Assembly: GCF_011745365.1 (NCBI RefSeq)
Contig: NW_024468914.1
Span: forward strand, 704,001-768,000
Source of the DNA: Cryphonectria parasitica EP155
Taxonomy: Eukaryota > Ascomycota > Sordariomycetes > Diaporthales > Cryphonectriaceae
Length of the DNA stretch: 64,000 nucleotides
Direction: 5' to 3'
Positions 1 to 11,450 of this stretch are shown here, in pieces (the stretch's first letter is position 1; each line of letters begins with the position of its first letter). The notes beneath the pieces were generated by a model. That model was not told the origin of the DNA. It searched no databases and saw only the letters and a list, made by a program, of their open reading frames with translations. The translations under genes and the position numbers were made by a program.

Positions 1-265
1 GTGGCGTCGCGTGCGTCTTGCGTGCTGTCGCTGCTGAATGACGGGCGAAATGACCGCGACACGGTGACGCCGGCTCGGAGGTGGTGGGCTGGAGCTGTTT
101 GAGCTTGAGCTTGGCAACAGTAAGTACACTACGTATATCGCGGGGCACTTTTCGGTCGCGCCTTCGGACCCGGATCGGAAATGAGTACCATAGTACACTG
201 TCTGGTCATTTGCTTAGGTAAGCTTAGATTATCTTAGATTATCTACCACGGTTTTCAAAACACTA
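1..265. other. Left edge, no gene recognised
   Basis: I see no coding region here. A 10-base unit (cttagattat) occurs twice in tandem at about 223-242. The TA dinucleotide at 264-265 is the left copy of the target-site duplication of the transposon that follows. The stretch could be older repeat debris, but nothing identifies it. Confidence 0.5.
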
Positions 266-322
266 AGTCGAAGCACCCCCTTGTGGGCACCCCCCCCTTG
301 TGGACACCCCTGGCCAGCCACA
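266..322. repeat. Left terminal inverted repeat
   Basis: This matches the reverse complement of 2067-2106 over 21 bases at the outer end and 19 bases at the inner end. Between them (287-303) are 17 extra bases that repeat the neighbouring C-run plus TTGTGG motif, so the left end carries a small internal duplication absent from the right end. Confidence 0.9.
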
Positions 323-364
323 TCGCATATATATATATACATTGATTTATATACATTTCTCTTC

Positions 365-1972
365 CTAATTAGCTACCACGATACAGTCCTCCTCATCAGT
401 AGGTAATTCGGCATCGCTCTCTTCATTTAGACTATCGTCATTCCTGTTGACTGCATTTTGAGCTTTCTGTATAGCCTCAATATCTGCAAACCTCGAATTT
501 GGGCTTGTATCTACCTTCCTTCTTTTAGTTGGCCTTCTGGCCTCAGCCTGCTTTTCCAGTACCTCATTCTTTTCCAGGGCTCTAGCTAGTTCGACATCCC
601 TCTTACTGAATGCTTTGCATATCTTTCTGAAAAGTATACGTTGTACTGGCAAAGATGAAAGCTGGTGCTGATTCTGCTGTAGTTGATGGTATATATTTCG
701 AGCTTCGCGAGGCGTTGAAAAGATAACTGCCTGGCCTGAGGAGGCTTTCAGGGTATTCTGGGCTGCTTTTGATGCTGTTGACTTTGAATTTGCCTGAGTC
801 TGGATGAACTGAGAGGTGTTCTCGAGGAGAAGAGGGCTGAGGAGTGGCTTGGAAGGTCTAACAGGCCATAAGCCTGAAGCATTCCATCCAGACTTGATAT
901 TCTGGCTCGAAAGGCCTTCCAAGCGAGCCTGACGATAGGTCTCGAGGAATATTTGCTTGCTAAAGACTGTTGAATCCCCCCACTGGCTTATAGAACTGAC
1001 TTTTCGCCTGTACGCTCTCTTGAGAGACGAGAAGACTCCTAGATCGAGGGGCTGAAGTACGTGAGAGGTATGAGGAGGCAAGTAAATCAACAGGATGTTG
1101 TTTTGATAGCATTGCTACATAAACTCGTCAGTTGTATGGCTGCTGTGGCTATCCAGGACTAATAGTCGAGCCTCTGAGGGGTCTGCTGGCTTGCTGCCTG
1201 GGATAAAGATCTTTTTTAGCTATTCGAGGGCTACAGCATTATCAGTCCATCCATTGCTCGTAGCTGTGAACTGCCAGCCCTCAAATGACTCCAAGAAGAG
1301 AGGAAACTACTGCTGTTATACTGTTTGGCTCTTGAAGATTACTAGAGGGGAAAGATAGGTGCTTGTAGCAGAGATATACTCGAGGATCGAAGTCCAGGAT
1401 CTCGATCCAGGCTCTTTTTGATGAATTGAATGTGAAGAAGAGCCCCCAAGGACCAATCCGTTCTCTCCTTGGCTCTCAGCTATTCCAGCTTTATTCATAT
1501 TCCATCTATTAGCTGGTTTGATAGCTTGGATTTGAGGAAGGTTGAAAAGACGAAACCAAGGCCTTATTACCTCTGTTGTAGCTCCATTGATTCGTTCAGA
1601 GGCAATCCGTTTATGCTTTCGTACCCTTATCTCTGGATTTCTCTTCAAAAAGCCCTCAGTCCATCTCTTCCCTAGCCCTCGAGTATCTTTCTGGACCTCC
1701 AGGATCCTCTGAGCAAAGTGCTTAAGCTCTGAGTGGCTTGGTGCAAGCCCTAGGCTTTCCTGAACAAGAATCCATTCAGCCAACTTCTTTTCCTGAGGAA
1801 AGGAGAGCTTTTGCTGATGTTGATGAGCTGTTTGATGCGATTCTCTTCCTGCCAGGCGATGAAGAAGAGTAGTCCTCGGGATCCCGTATTCGCGTGCGGC
1901 TCGTTTCTGAGACCAGCCTTTTTTAACAGCCTCGACGGCCTGGGCTACCTCAAACTCGGTATATGACTTCAT
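365..1972 (-). pseudogene. pogo/Fot-like transposase, broken
   Basis: Reading starts at an ATG at 1972 with a Psq-like helix-turn-helix (EVAQAVEAVKKGWSQKRAA), then a CENP-B-type DNA-binding stretch, then the DDE core. The first catalytic block reads NMNKAGIAE where pogo transposases normally have NMDE-G, so the first catalytic Asp and the following Glu have become Asn and Lys. The second Asp is kept in LLVLDSHSSH (about 1145-1175). The frame is cut by a TAA near 1318 and by a TAG near 1115 at a position where related proteins have Trp. The 241-codon tail (365-1090) keeps the conserved LPPHTSHVLQPLD motif. All listed changes are G-to-A on the coding strand, as expected from RIP. The product cannot be active. 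Confidence 0.88.
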
Positions 1973-2066
1973 TATTGTCGTATGAAGGCCCTGTAAAAAG
2001 ATGAAGTTATTCGGATAAGAATTGGTTGAGAAAAGGTTATAAAAGTAAAGGTGGTGGAAATGGCGG

Positions 2067-2106
2067 TGTGGCTGGCCAGGGGTGTCCACAAGGGGGTGCT
2101 TCGACT
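2067..2106. repeat. Right terminal inverted repeat
   Basis: A 40-base repeat, the inverse of the left end apart from the 17-base insertion there. TA at 2107-2108 completes the target duplication. Confidence 0.9.
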
Positions 2107-2191
2107 TATGTACACGTCGCGACTCCCTCTCGTGCAATCTTCCTGAAGAAGAGAAATCTGCCAGAGCCCCTTGGACGTGACTATGCCTTCT

Positions 2192-4314
2192 TTAACTGCT
2201 CAATTTCGAGGCGTCCTCGAGGATGGCCTCGCTTGCCTTTGACGACAGTAGATATGTCGGCAGCTGGATGAAGAACCCAGGGATGACTGGAAAGGCACTG
2301 GCATCCACCACGCGAAGACCCTGCGTCCCTTTCACTCCGAATCTGGAATCCAGCACTGTCCCAATTGGAGCTGTGCAGCATGCATGATGACCGAAAGAGT
2401 TAGTTGAGACGTACTCCTTGATCTCATCCTCTGTGCTGACATTAGCCCTCCCTGGCTGCGTCTCCGTGAAGGAGCCATCGAGTGGGATCAGGTCGTCCAT
2501 GGCGCGCCTGGCAAACGCGATGCCCTCGTACGAAGCCTGGAGGTCCTGCACGGCGGCGTCACTGGAGCCATCGAAGGTGTTGAACGCGATCACGGGCACG
2601 TCTCGTGGGTCAGAGGAACGCAGCTTGACCGTCCCGGCTGTGTTCTGCGTGGAAGCCTTCAGGCTGATCCACGTCCAGCGCATGTGGTCCGAGTCGAGGG
2701 CATGCTTGGCCCAGCCGGGGAAGAAACCAGGAAAGCCAGCAGGCGCGCCGTACACCATGATATCAGCGTCGTCGCCTGACGCTGCCGAGGACTTTATGAC
2801 AACCCCCACTGCCTCGCCGCTGGTAGCGTACACGCCTTTTGCCGTTGCGTCGACGCCTTGGAGGTATCTTTCCAGACACGGGTCAGGGACCTCGGGGTAG
2901 CCATACATGAAAGTGCAGCCATCCTCCAGGGTGAAGTTGGATGTCGATTCGGAGATGACAGAAACCTCGATATGGTCACGCAAGTTGTTACCAACCGGAA
3001 GATCGACAAGCTGCTCGATACCGAACTCGGCAAGCTCGTCGGCAGGGCCTATGCCGCTGAGCTTCAAGATTTGCGGCGTGTTAAAGGCGCCTGCGGCGAT
3101 AATGACTTCTCTGGCCACATTGACGACTCCTGAGCCCTCGACTGTCGCGTCTTGCCAGCGTGGGTCGGCACGATACAGCGATTGACCCTCAAGATACTCA
3201 ACACCGGTGGCACGCAGGTCACCTGTTGAGTTGTCAAAGTTGATCTTGGTCACGAGGGTATTGAGCTTGATGTCCCTGTCAGATCATGATAATTATGAGG
3301 GTTAGCCGCTTGCTTTGGCACCAGGCGATACTTGACAGTAAACTGCCGCTGAATTCAAGGAAAGTCAACTTACAAATGGTATGTCCTTGCACCATTGTCA
3401 TCCACTGCATTTGCGACCTGCAAGATCCAATCCCTAGCACCATTGCGAGTCGAGTCCTTCATGGATAGCGGGATCTGATAGGGGCCCGTGGTGATCGTTG
3501 GCCCCGGCGCGTTGATATCCTTTGCCAGGATTTCTGCAAGTCCAGCCACTGTCTCAACAAGGATGCCGGTGAGGCTCTCGCCCATAGCTGAGGCAGCCGA
3601 GACGATGATGCTCACAACCTTCAGGTCCTGAACCGCCGTCACGAGCGACGTCAGCTCCGTCCAAAGCCATCCAGCAAATCCGTGACCGACAACACTGTTG
3701 GGAAGGTAATTGCAGTGCTCTATTTCCTCGAAAAGCCTCTCGAACGTGCTCCCGTTCCAGCTCGTGTCGCCGGTCAGATCCGCCACGGCTTCCCAGTCGC
3801 TATCAAATGCCCGGATGGTAATGAGGGCATTGTGTCGAGAGCAGCCACCTAGGGTTCCGGCACGTGGATAGAGCGTGCCGATAGCAGTAGCATTTTCTGG
3901 CGGGTCAAGACCGGTATATAGGCTGCCATTGGAGAGCAGGTAGGATGTGATGGCGTCCTTGGCCTGCGTGACTGGATCGGAACTGCGCGTGACGAAATAG
4001 TTCCACTGCGTCGCTGGAAAATCATCGGTAGCGCGGGGGAATAGCACCGGTACTGTCTCGAACAGGTTGTCGCCCTCGTCACCTCCGGCATCGATGAGAA
4101 GAACCTTGTATCCTGCGACGGCGAGGTTTGCTGCCGTAGGCCCACCTCCCGGTCCTGATCCGACCACAACATAATCGTAAACTGTTGCGTTGAGAGACGC
4201 CATCCTCGAGATGAAAGGAATATGTCGTCGCTGTGGGCTGCAAGAAGATACTTCGAGCAGACAAATCAGGGCTAAGAGGCTGTAAGCCCAAAAGAAACGA
4301 CTAGGAGGAGTCAT
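2192..4314 (-). CDS. GMC-family FAD oxidoreductase, secreted
   Basis: Two exons (4314-3374 and 3275-2192), joined over a 98-base GTAAGT..CAG intron, encode about 674 residues. The N-terminus is a signal peptide (hydrophobic run SLLALICLLEV near residues 12-22), so the enzyme is probably secreted or enters the secretory pathway. The dinucleotide-binding motif VVGSGPGGGPTAANLAVAG follows near residue 50. The C-terminal block has GHHACCTAPIG, which places the active-site His, and RVVDASAFPVIPG, both hallmarks of glucose-methanol-choline oxidoreductases. The substrate cannot be read from the sequence; choline- or alcohol-dehydrogenase-like members are alternatives. The gene lies outside the core polyketide cluster, and its 3' flank holds a dead transposon. 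Confidence 0.9.
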
Positions 4315-5291
4315 TCTGGGGAACTCTCACTGAAGCCTTAGTCCTGAGGGATGAATCATCAGAAGCTCAGGTGCAGGGACAGCAATCGATTTCCTGGACA
4401 TACTATTTGTATAAATGTACGTGCTTCCACTCTACACCTTATGAACAATTCAGGCCGTAGCATTCTCTTCGCTTTGACGATTCAGTCTTCAACAAAAGAC
4501 TAATGATGCACGTGGAAGCACAGACGAGGAATGCGAACATTGTCATTTCGATCAGCAAGGAAATTACTGTATGAGATGTGGATCGACCTAGCTAGGGAGA
4601 ATAGCATTTCGGAAGACTGCCAGGGTCATCTCAGAAAGCACTGAGGTGCGCACTCACCCAAAGAACAGACTTCTACCACATTACACTGCGAATGGGAATG
4701 CAGTAAAAAGTAAATAGAAACTATATACACTTTTTGTAGTAAGATCATTGTATCTTCAGTCCCTTATTTTGGGGTTTTATCAAGATTTGTTAGTTTAAGA
4801 CGTTGACAAAATCTGGTCTCAAAATATGCACCTGTTTTATTGATATGCTGGATTCGGGCTAGCAAGCATTGTACGAGTGGGCATTGTTTTGAGGGGATCC
4901 TGACTGCCGGACTGGCTGCCAAGGGAGTAACGATCAAACGGTTGAACTATAATGGCGTCGGTCTTTCCCCATGTGATGGTGTGAGAGACTGCACTTCTGT
5001 GAAAGTTAATTTGATCATTAGCAAATCGACTTGTCAGCGTTGGGGATGGTCCACTCCTTTAGTGCTCTCGAAGGAAGTGTGGGAGGGTAAGATCAACGGT
5101 GTCAAGGTGTGGACCATGCCCCCCGTGGACTAATTACCCCGCGGAACTTGTTCTTCACCAAATATGGAGCGACATGTGATGATTCAAAATTGTTCTGTAC
5201 ACATTTGTGATCTATGAAGCGGCAGACTTTTGTTCCCCATTCAGCACCAGCTGTATGCAGTCGTCGTTCTTCGCTTGCCCGTCATGTATGT
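4315..5291. other. Intergenic, no gene supported
   Basis: The first part is the upstream region of the GMC gene. An open frame of 97 codons on the plus strand (4840-5133) ends in a short hydrophilic protein I cannot assign; it has no recognisable domain and I do not call it a gene. The rest is AT-rich and uninformative. Confidence 0.5.
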
Positions 5292-6766
5292 TCAGTGAAA
5301 GCTGTTGCTGTGATGTATGTTCACGGAGCTGCCGTGTTTCCCTCTGCCATCAGAGCCGTAGCCTGTATCACTCTCATCTCTCCAGACGGTCAGGCGGGGT
5401 ATATCCCATTGGCTGGAGTCTGATTCGTGGGCAGTAGGAGGTCGTGCAGGTAGGATAATTAATTCGGTGTCGGACTGTTGCAGGGTGTCGTGGGAGGGTT
5501 GCCTGAGATATTCTCCCCTTTCCTCTCTCGAAATATGGCTCGTTCTCTTGGTTCCTGATGATGCCCAGCTGTACGTTGGTTTGTGATGGCGCCACCAGCT
5601 TCGAACTGAGCCGGTTCCGGTAGACCTTCCAGATCGGGGGAGCGATGCGGTCGAGGCAACTTTGGACGAGATTCGCAGTATGATGGGCCAGCATACCGGA
5701 AGACAGGAACATATAATTCCCATGCCACCTGGTAATACCAATTATCAGTGATTTTCCTAGCTGTACAAGATTTTATTGGAGCATTCTTTGACTCTTGGTG
5801 TACTGACCATGAACAGCAGACCAAGTCTCTGTCTGATTCCAATTCGGAGATCGTTTGCCTGGAGCGTAGCCTTGGTACACTTTGACAATACCAGTAATGA
5901 TGGCACTGGAGCGGAGTATTGATACGTCGAAGTCAGTCCAAGAGTCAACGCAGACATATGATGAGTTGGACTTGAAGACACTCACAATGCGCCCAGCGAG
6001 AAGACGGCCACCAAGCTCATCCTTTTCTTCATGCTCATCTGGAGCTTCATGACCATCTTAACAGGCAGCAATATAATGCAGATGTCGAAGACAGCCTCGA
6101 TGATACCTGTCGCGAACCAGTAGATATTGAAGTTGAAACAGTAAGGCTCGGGACTGAGGCTGCTGATATAACTCCATTTTATGGGCCAGCACGTGAAGAT
6201 TGTTGCGAATGTGGTCGCGATCCAGAAGAGGATGATGGCTGCGCTGAGCACATTCACCTGGAGTTGGAACGCGCGGGACGTGGAGAAGATGCGCTTGTAC
6301 AGCAGCAAGATGGATAACTTGGCCGCGCTGACACAAGTGAAGTAGATCACCGATGCTATCCATGCCAACAGAAGATGGGTCTTGTTGGCAGACGTGTAAT
6401 GATAGTTTGGATCCGTGTTGTCTTCTATCCAGTCGGAATTCGGGTCGATGACGGAAGCTATGCCACTGTAAGCACCTCTCAGGACATTACAAAACAGCAG
6501 TCGAGCAGCCCCAGCATAGATCAGGGTGCACAGAGTATCCAAGTTAGAAGGAGGGCCGACTTACCGGATAGAACAAGAAGCGCAGCGCTCACATTACCAA
6601 CAAGCGCTACCATTGCAAGCCAGTCGTCCCAACCCAGGCCAGCCTTAAAGTGCGTGCGGGCGTAGAAACGCATCCCAACAACTATGATAGACAGAGCTAT
6701 CATAGCGGCTCCAACGCCAGTCTCAACATTACCCTCGGCATAATCCTCTGCCTCGTTGGCAGACAT
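5292..6766 (-). CDS. Pth11-like GPCR / rhodopsin-domain integral membrane protein
   Basis: Four exons (6766-6565, 6475-5986, 5905-5808, 5728-5292) with introns of 89, 80 and 79 bases give about 408 residues in one frame. The protein has the fungal rhodopsin-domain (Pth11-like) layout: a GWDDWLAM loop after the first helices, the conserved KLSILLLYKRIF segment, CWPIKW, the long loop into the helix ending in LPVKMVMKLQM, the FAIITGIVKVYQ helix, and a last helix near GGMGIICSCLPV. A hydrophilic cytoplasmic tail of about 100 residues follows. Such proteins sense surface or chemical cues at the plasma membrane; the ligand is unknown. The first intron boundary is the least certain: I chose the acceptor that keeps the frame, because the closest alternative creates a stop. 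Confidence 0.85.
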
Positions 6767-7674
6767 TGTGGGCCACTGGCTGCACCGAAGGGCAGCAATG
6801 CACAGAAACGTAAGAAGAAAAAGACGAAGACCTGCCGTGGGTGCTTCATTGTCGGGTTTGCATTCTCTCGCCCGCTTATCATCGCTCGCTGCGTCTCACT
6901 CGTTATTAATGACCTCGGTTTCTTGGGACCCACACAGCAGCGTCGGGGATTTTCTTGCTCGTACTGGAAAAAAGTAAAGAAATCTGATTGTAGCCTGATT
7001 GCTGCCAAGCACAGCCAACTCCCGGTTTGGGGGGGTCTGCCAGCTCATAGCGTGGTCAAGCGATGGTGAAGATGGTGTGGAGGAGGTTACCCACCATGCA
7101 CCAATTTAATAGTGTCTTCACACGCATGCTGCTCGAGTTTATGCCAGCCATCACACGACGCGCCACCAAGGCGTGACGGTGGTTGGTGGTTTTCGCACAC
7201 TTAAAATGGTGGAGTGCAGATCCCTCGAATCCAGACTTCTTATTTGCTGGGCTTTGCGCCTTCGACAGCGACATTGTCTCTTCATAAGCAGACTAATCAT
7301 CCCGGGACCGACCGAATATCTGACGCCACAGTAAGCTGTGGGCTTCGGGATCACCAAAAGCTGACATGTCGCATTGAGATGCATATTGATTGGCGCCAGT
7401 ATAGCCCGGAAGAACCAATATATTTTCAGCTCTTTATCTTCGCTCAGCTTTCAGGGCAGCTATCCTCCTCCGGCCGATGGGTTTCATTTGGCTATGTTTG
7501 ACTCATGCAGCAGCCTGAACTGTCGCATTTTGACTGCATAATTAAGATAACTTGGCTTCTATATCAGCTTATTTTGCCCTTTGAAAGCACTTCTCCTCGA
7601 ACTTTCTGCTGCACAAGAGTGGGCTGTTGTTGAAAACCGCGTGAGCGAGCGTCGATTGATTAGCATTGTCAGCC
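6767..7674. promoter_or_regulatory. Divergent intergenic region, receptor gene / SDR gene
   Basis: About 900 bases separate the start of the Pth11-like gene (leftward) from that of the SDR (rightward), so both promoters must lie here. I saw no convincing open frame or named regulatory motif. Confidence 0.55.
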
Positions 7675-8713
7675 ATGGGTGCACATCTCTCGAAGAATGC
7701 ATTCCCTGTGCATGCAAAGGTAAATGTGCCGTGTTTGTGTCATAGAGACTCGTAGACTAATCAATCTCATGCAGACCGTCCTGGTGACAGGCGGGTCGCG
7801 GGGTCTCGGCCTTGAAGTCAGTCGACAGCTGGCCGCAAAGGGGGCCAACATTGTCATCGTTGCGAGAGACACAGGACGGCTTAAGAGAAGCATCGAATAT
7901 ATCAGAGCCGGAGCTGCTTCGCCAACTACCCAGCGGTTCCACCAGATCAGTGCCGACCTGACACAAGATGAGGCGGCAAGCACTGTCATAGCCGAAGTGA
8001 CGGCATGGAACTCGGGTCCGCCTGACATTGTGTGGTGCTGTGCTGGGAGCTCCCACCCGACAATCTTCCTTGATACAGAACCGGTTCAATTCCGGTCGCA
8101 GATGGACTCAAATTATTTCTCGACCCTGTATATAGCCCACGCCGCGCTCAGAGCATGGTTGAAACCCGAGAATCTGGGAATGAAGGAGGATTCTACATCA
8201 GCTGCTCCCTCGAGGCAACTCGTCTTCACTTCGTCGTTTCTGGCTCTTTACCCTATTGCGGGATACTCTCCATATAGCCCAAGCAAGGCGGCTCTTCGAT
8301 CTCTGTTCGACACTCTGTCGCAGGAGACCAAACTTTACACTGCCTGCTCAGTGGGAGTTCACCTCGTCCTTCCTGCCTCAATTCTTGGTGAGGCATTGGA
8401 CAGCGAGAACAGAATCAAGTCAGATCTCACAAAGATGCTGGAGGAGTCAGATGAAGGACTGCCATCTGCTGTGGTGGCAGCGAAGGCCATCAAGGGGCTG
8501 GAGAGCGGGCACGAGCTGGTGACGACGGACTTGATGACGAGATTTGTCATGTGTGGGACATTGGGTGCCAGCGTCAGGGGTGGCTTCTTGAAAGGGCTCC
8601 TCGACTGGTTCCTAGGATGTCTTGCACTGCTCGTTCTGGTCTTTGTCAGGCAAGACATGGACTCCAAGGTCAGGAAATGGGCAAAAAGATTCGGAGATTC
8701 AGGATTCCGATAG
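7675..8713 (+). CDS. 3-ketodihydrosphingosine reductase-like SDR (TSC10/KDSR family)
   Basis: A 15-codon first exon (7675-7719, MGAHLSKNAFPVHAK) is joined over a 55-base GTAAAT..CAG intron to 7775-8713, giving 327 residues. The first exon fixes the start, because TSC10 proteins begin in the same way just before the Rossmann fold. The NADPH motif VLVTGGSRGLG follows directly, and the catalytic YSPSK (YxxxK) lies near residue 190, preceded by a Ser-rich strand. A hydrophobic C-terminal anchor (WFLGCLALLVLVFV) fits an ER membrane enzyme. The family reduces 3-ketosphinganine to sphinganine. Related reductases also work in secondary-metabolite clusters (for example FUM13 of the fumonisin pathway). 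Whether this is the housekeeping enzyme or a paralogue cannot be decided from one window. Confidence 0.87.
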
Positions 8714-9096
8714 CTCGTCGTGGAAGTTTCTATATGGGTAGTAATCAAGCCTGATATTCGATCCATCAGTCCAACTTGCAACAAAAAAAGTAACTAACCT
8801 TATGCAGCCTAATATGATTACTTCCTTGTTCTTCGGTAGAGAGCTGCACTGGCCGGTAGTCGCATGTGCCTCATGTGAACCACACATGACATGACTTTTA
8901 ATAAAAACATGTTCAGGTTACTTCAAAATGATAAGAAGAAAATGACACCCCAAGACGATCATCAAGCTCTGTTATAGTCATGAATTTAGACTACAAAATC
9001 ATAGGTAATCACCACCAGCTATTATGAGCATAGCTACAGTCGCTGCCCTGTATCCCACTGTAACCTTCGAATAATAATATCGTAGCGATGTGCCGA
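8714..9096. other. Intergenic, convergent 3' ends
   Basis: This is the space between the converging SDR and unknown-protein genes. It is AT-rich, and no gene was seen. Confidence 0.5.
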
Positions 9097-10020
9097 CTAT
9101 GCAGCAACCATCGAAGACGAGGATTTAGAGCGCTTCTTTCTATACATAGACCCATTGAGCTCATTGAACCTGCGAACGTTTTCTTCCGTCACCTCATAGC
9201 GTTTGATCCTGCATTCTTCCGAGATGTACTGAGGTGACAAGGTCGCCGAGCCTTCAGACACGTTGCAAGTTCGTCGATGGTCACGATGTCCGTTGTCATA
9301 GCCTCGAGAAACAGCTTTTCTGACCACAGGCCGTCCCGACTGGTAAAAATGATGAGGGCCGGCCTGAGCTGCTGGTAAAGTATGACTCGGCGGAGTGCTT
9401 CGTATCATTTCGTTCATTGAGTAATTTTGGGATACTAGCTGGGCAGCAGGATTCAGGTTCCCATAATTGTGCCGATTAGATTCTAAGTCCTGATCGGAAG
9501 GAGACGAGTGCGGAACGTGTGGAAAATATATGGAGCTTTGGTGACTCGTTGAAGAGTGCTTATTCCGTATTCTGTCACCGACTCGGGAATAGAAGCCTAG
9601 TTGATTTTGGTTGATGGGCTGGTGACCGATTTCTGAGGACCAGATCGAACCCGAATCCTCGTTGGGAGATCCATGGGAAGCCTCAGAGTTATTTGAGAAT
9701 AGTGCAAGATTTTCATTGTCCCTTGAGTTTTCAGCCGGACGAGGTAGAGCAACACGTTCGTGAATGTTATTGTAGCAGTAGTCTGGAGCCCTAGTCCGCT
9801 GGAGTGTGCTCATAGGGATCTCGGCGCTTGCTGGGGCTCTCAGCTGGTTGTGTGACTCCTGGCGATATCTGCGATCGTCGGCATATTGAAAGACGGCCTC
9901 GATGAACTTGTCGTCTTCAGATGTTTCGGGGATTAGCTGATGTCTGAGTCGAATCATTATCTCATCTTGTGGTCTCATGCCCTCCATATCAAGCCTGCGA
10001 AGATCCTGCCTGTGCTTCAT
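9097..10020 (-). CDS. Hypothetical protein, mostly disordered
   Basis: One uninterrupted frame of 307 residues starts at an ATG at 10020. I do not recognise a family. The N-terminus is charged, with alternating Arg/Asp/Glu (residues 1-60), and includes a predicted helix FIEAVFQYADDRRYRQE. The middle (about 70-250) is rich in Ser, Asn, His, Pro and Gln and looks disordered. The last 45 residues are again charged and helical (EVTEENVRRFNELNG) and end in a Lys/Ser-rich tail (YRKKRSKSSSS) that could be a nuclear localisation signal. It may be a nuclear protein or regulator, but this is inference only. A short spliced exon upstream cannot be excluded. Confidence 0.6.
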   Translation of the reverse strand: MKHRQDLRRLDMEGMRPQDEIMIRLRHQLIPETSEDDKFIEAVFQYADDRRYRQESHNQLRAPASAEIPMSTLQRTRAPDYCYNNIHERVALPRPAENSRDNENLALFSNNSEASHGSPNEDSGSIWSSEIGHQPINQNQLGFYSRVGDRIRNKHSSTSHQSSIYFPHVPHSSPSDQDLESNRHNYGNLNPAAQLVSQNYSMNEMIRSTPPSHTLPAAQAGPHHFYQSGRPVVRKAVSRGYDNGHRDHRRTCNVSEGSATLSPQYISEECRIKRYEVTEENVRRFNELNGSMYRKKRSKSSSSMVAA

Positions 10021-11450
10021 GCTGAATGGAGTATGTGCAAGATTTGATATTGGAATTTGAGGGATGCAAATAGCTGGTCAATATTGCAGACAATGGGTTT
10101 TGATGTTGATGTGAGAACTGCAATCGAAGCGGATCACCTGAGCAGAATATTGGAACTGCAATCAATTTATGCTCTACGTTTCGTTGACTGCCTTCAACTT
10201 GCAACTCGAGGAAAATGTTTTGTCAGACTTGAACGTTCCGCCGCATCATATGTATATGCTCATGATAAAAAGTACGTTTAGCGAGTCAAACAGAGGACCC
10301 ATTCGCAAACACAGCACAGTTTGATGTGGCATGTATACTTGTGTAGTTCACTCTCACACGATAGTGTTTTTCGAGCTTCATGAAGCATTCGTGACGCAAT
10401 AATACGTCACTGCATGATCACAAAAAGTGTCACACGCAAACACGCGACTGAGGCCGATGTTGGACGTGACGACCCTATTTGAAAGAGGCCTCCAAGATTG
10501 TTGACCTTTGTGATTTGCTTATAATCCGATTCCAGGCCACTGTTAGTTAAATTTAACTTGAAAAGGTCAAGATATAAGTATGTGCATCAATACGGTAAGA
10601 GCTCAGGCGGCCACTGCGGTACTGACAAATGGAAACGTTTGATCTCGCCACTCTATCAAGACATGCTGTTACTTGTACCGCTCATAAAGTGATTACTGTG
10701 CTTGTCAGGCATCTGGTGAAATCTCCTATCATTTTCTGAAACTCAAGGAAAAATTCGTTCTCAAGCTTGCTAAAGATAGCGCTTAAAAACCCCGAGCATG
10801 TTAATTGCTCGTCACCTGAACATCCAACACATAATATCCACAACGTTGTATGAAACTTGAAAGAAACATTGACAGAGTACGTGATCAATATAGCTATGTT
10901 GGATGACGGAGACAACGTTTACGAGCATGGTTGTGACTGTTTGTACAACAACGGCAGGTTGCATGTTGACGTTATTGATCACCACTTGGTGAGTGACAAT
11001 GATGAAATCAATGGTCTCGTGCGGCATTTTGTGAGTTACAGCTTTGATGGACGTTGGTTTCCTTGCCAGTCTATATGCGGCTATGCGGCCCAGCCTCGCA
11101 TCTAGAAGTTTGCTCACCATAGCATCACGGTCATAAGATGGTTACTTACTACGAACACATGAGATGACCGCTTACTTCTAAGTCAGTACTTGATAGCCAG
11201 GGACTCCTCAAGAATTCCTCATTCAATGACTTTTGAGATGCTCAGGCATGTATACACACTGAGTTGAGTTTCTTCTGGGTTCTAAAGCGTACATGTAGCA
11301 ACTTGAATGAAATTTCTCATCAACCTCCCGCCCTGATCCCTATTTTGCACGTGGAAACACATGGTGATCGAGGATGACACGTGATGCCATGTACCTAGCC
11401 ACACCATATTCCACTGCATACTTGCACATTATTTGACGAATCCACAAACC
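10021..11450. other. Intergenic, about 1.4 kb, no gene recognised
   Basis: The region is AT-rich. Opposed open frames of 82 and 102 codons overlap at 10812-11120, without ATG-codon context, splice signals or a recognisable domain. They may be chance or remnants of a decayed sequence. Confidence 0.5.

Larger units (their letters stand above)
266..2106 (-). mobile_element. pogo/Fot-like Tc1-mariner DNA transposon, inactive
   Basis: A 1841-base element is bounded by inverted repeats that start AGTCGAAGCACCCCC at both ends and is flanked by TA on each side (264-265 and 2107-2108), the target duplication of the Tc1/mariner superfamily. Inside, on the minus strand, lies a broken transposase with an N-terminal Psq-type helix-turn-helix, a CENP-B/Tc5-like DNA-binding region and a DDE_1 catalytic core, the layout of pogo/Fot elements, whose usual length is also about 1.8-1.9 kb. 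The element sits about 85 bases beyond the stop codon of the GMC oxidoreductase, so it does not break that gene's coding region but could affect its 3' end. The lesions in the transposase look like RIP. Confidence 0.9.

Noticed and set aside
4840..5133. 97-codon plus-strand frame
   Set aside because: No domain, no clear promoter or splice partner; could be a gene fragment but this cannot be shown.
10812..11120. Opposed open frames of 82 and 102 codons
   Set aside because: Mirror images in an AT-rich stretch, no domain, no good start context; no ground to choose either strand.
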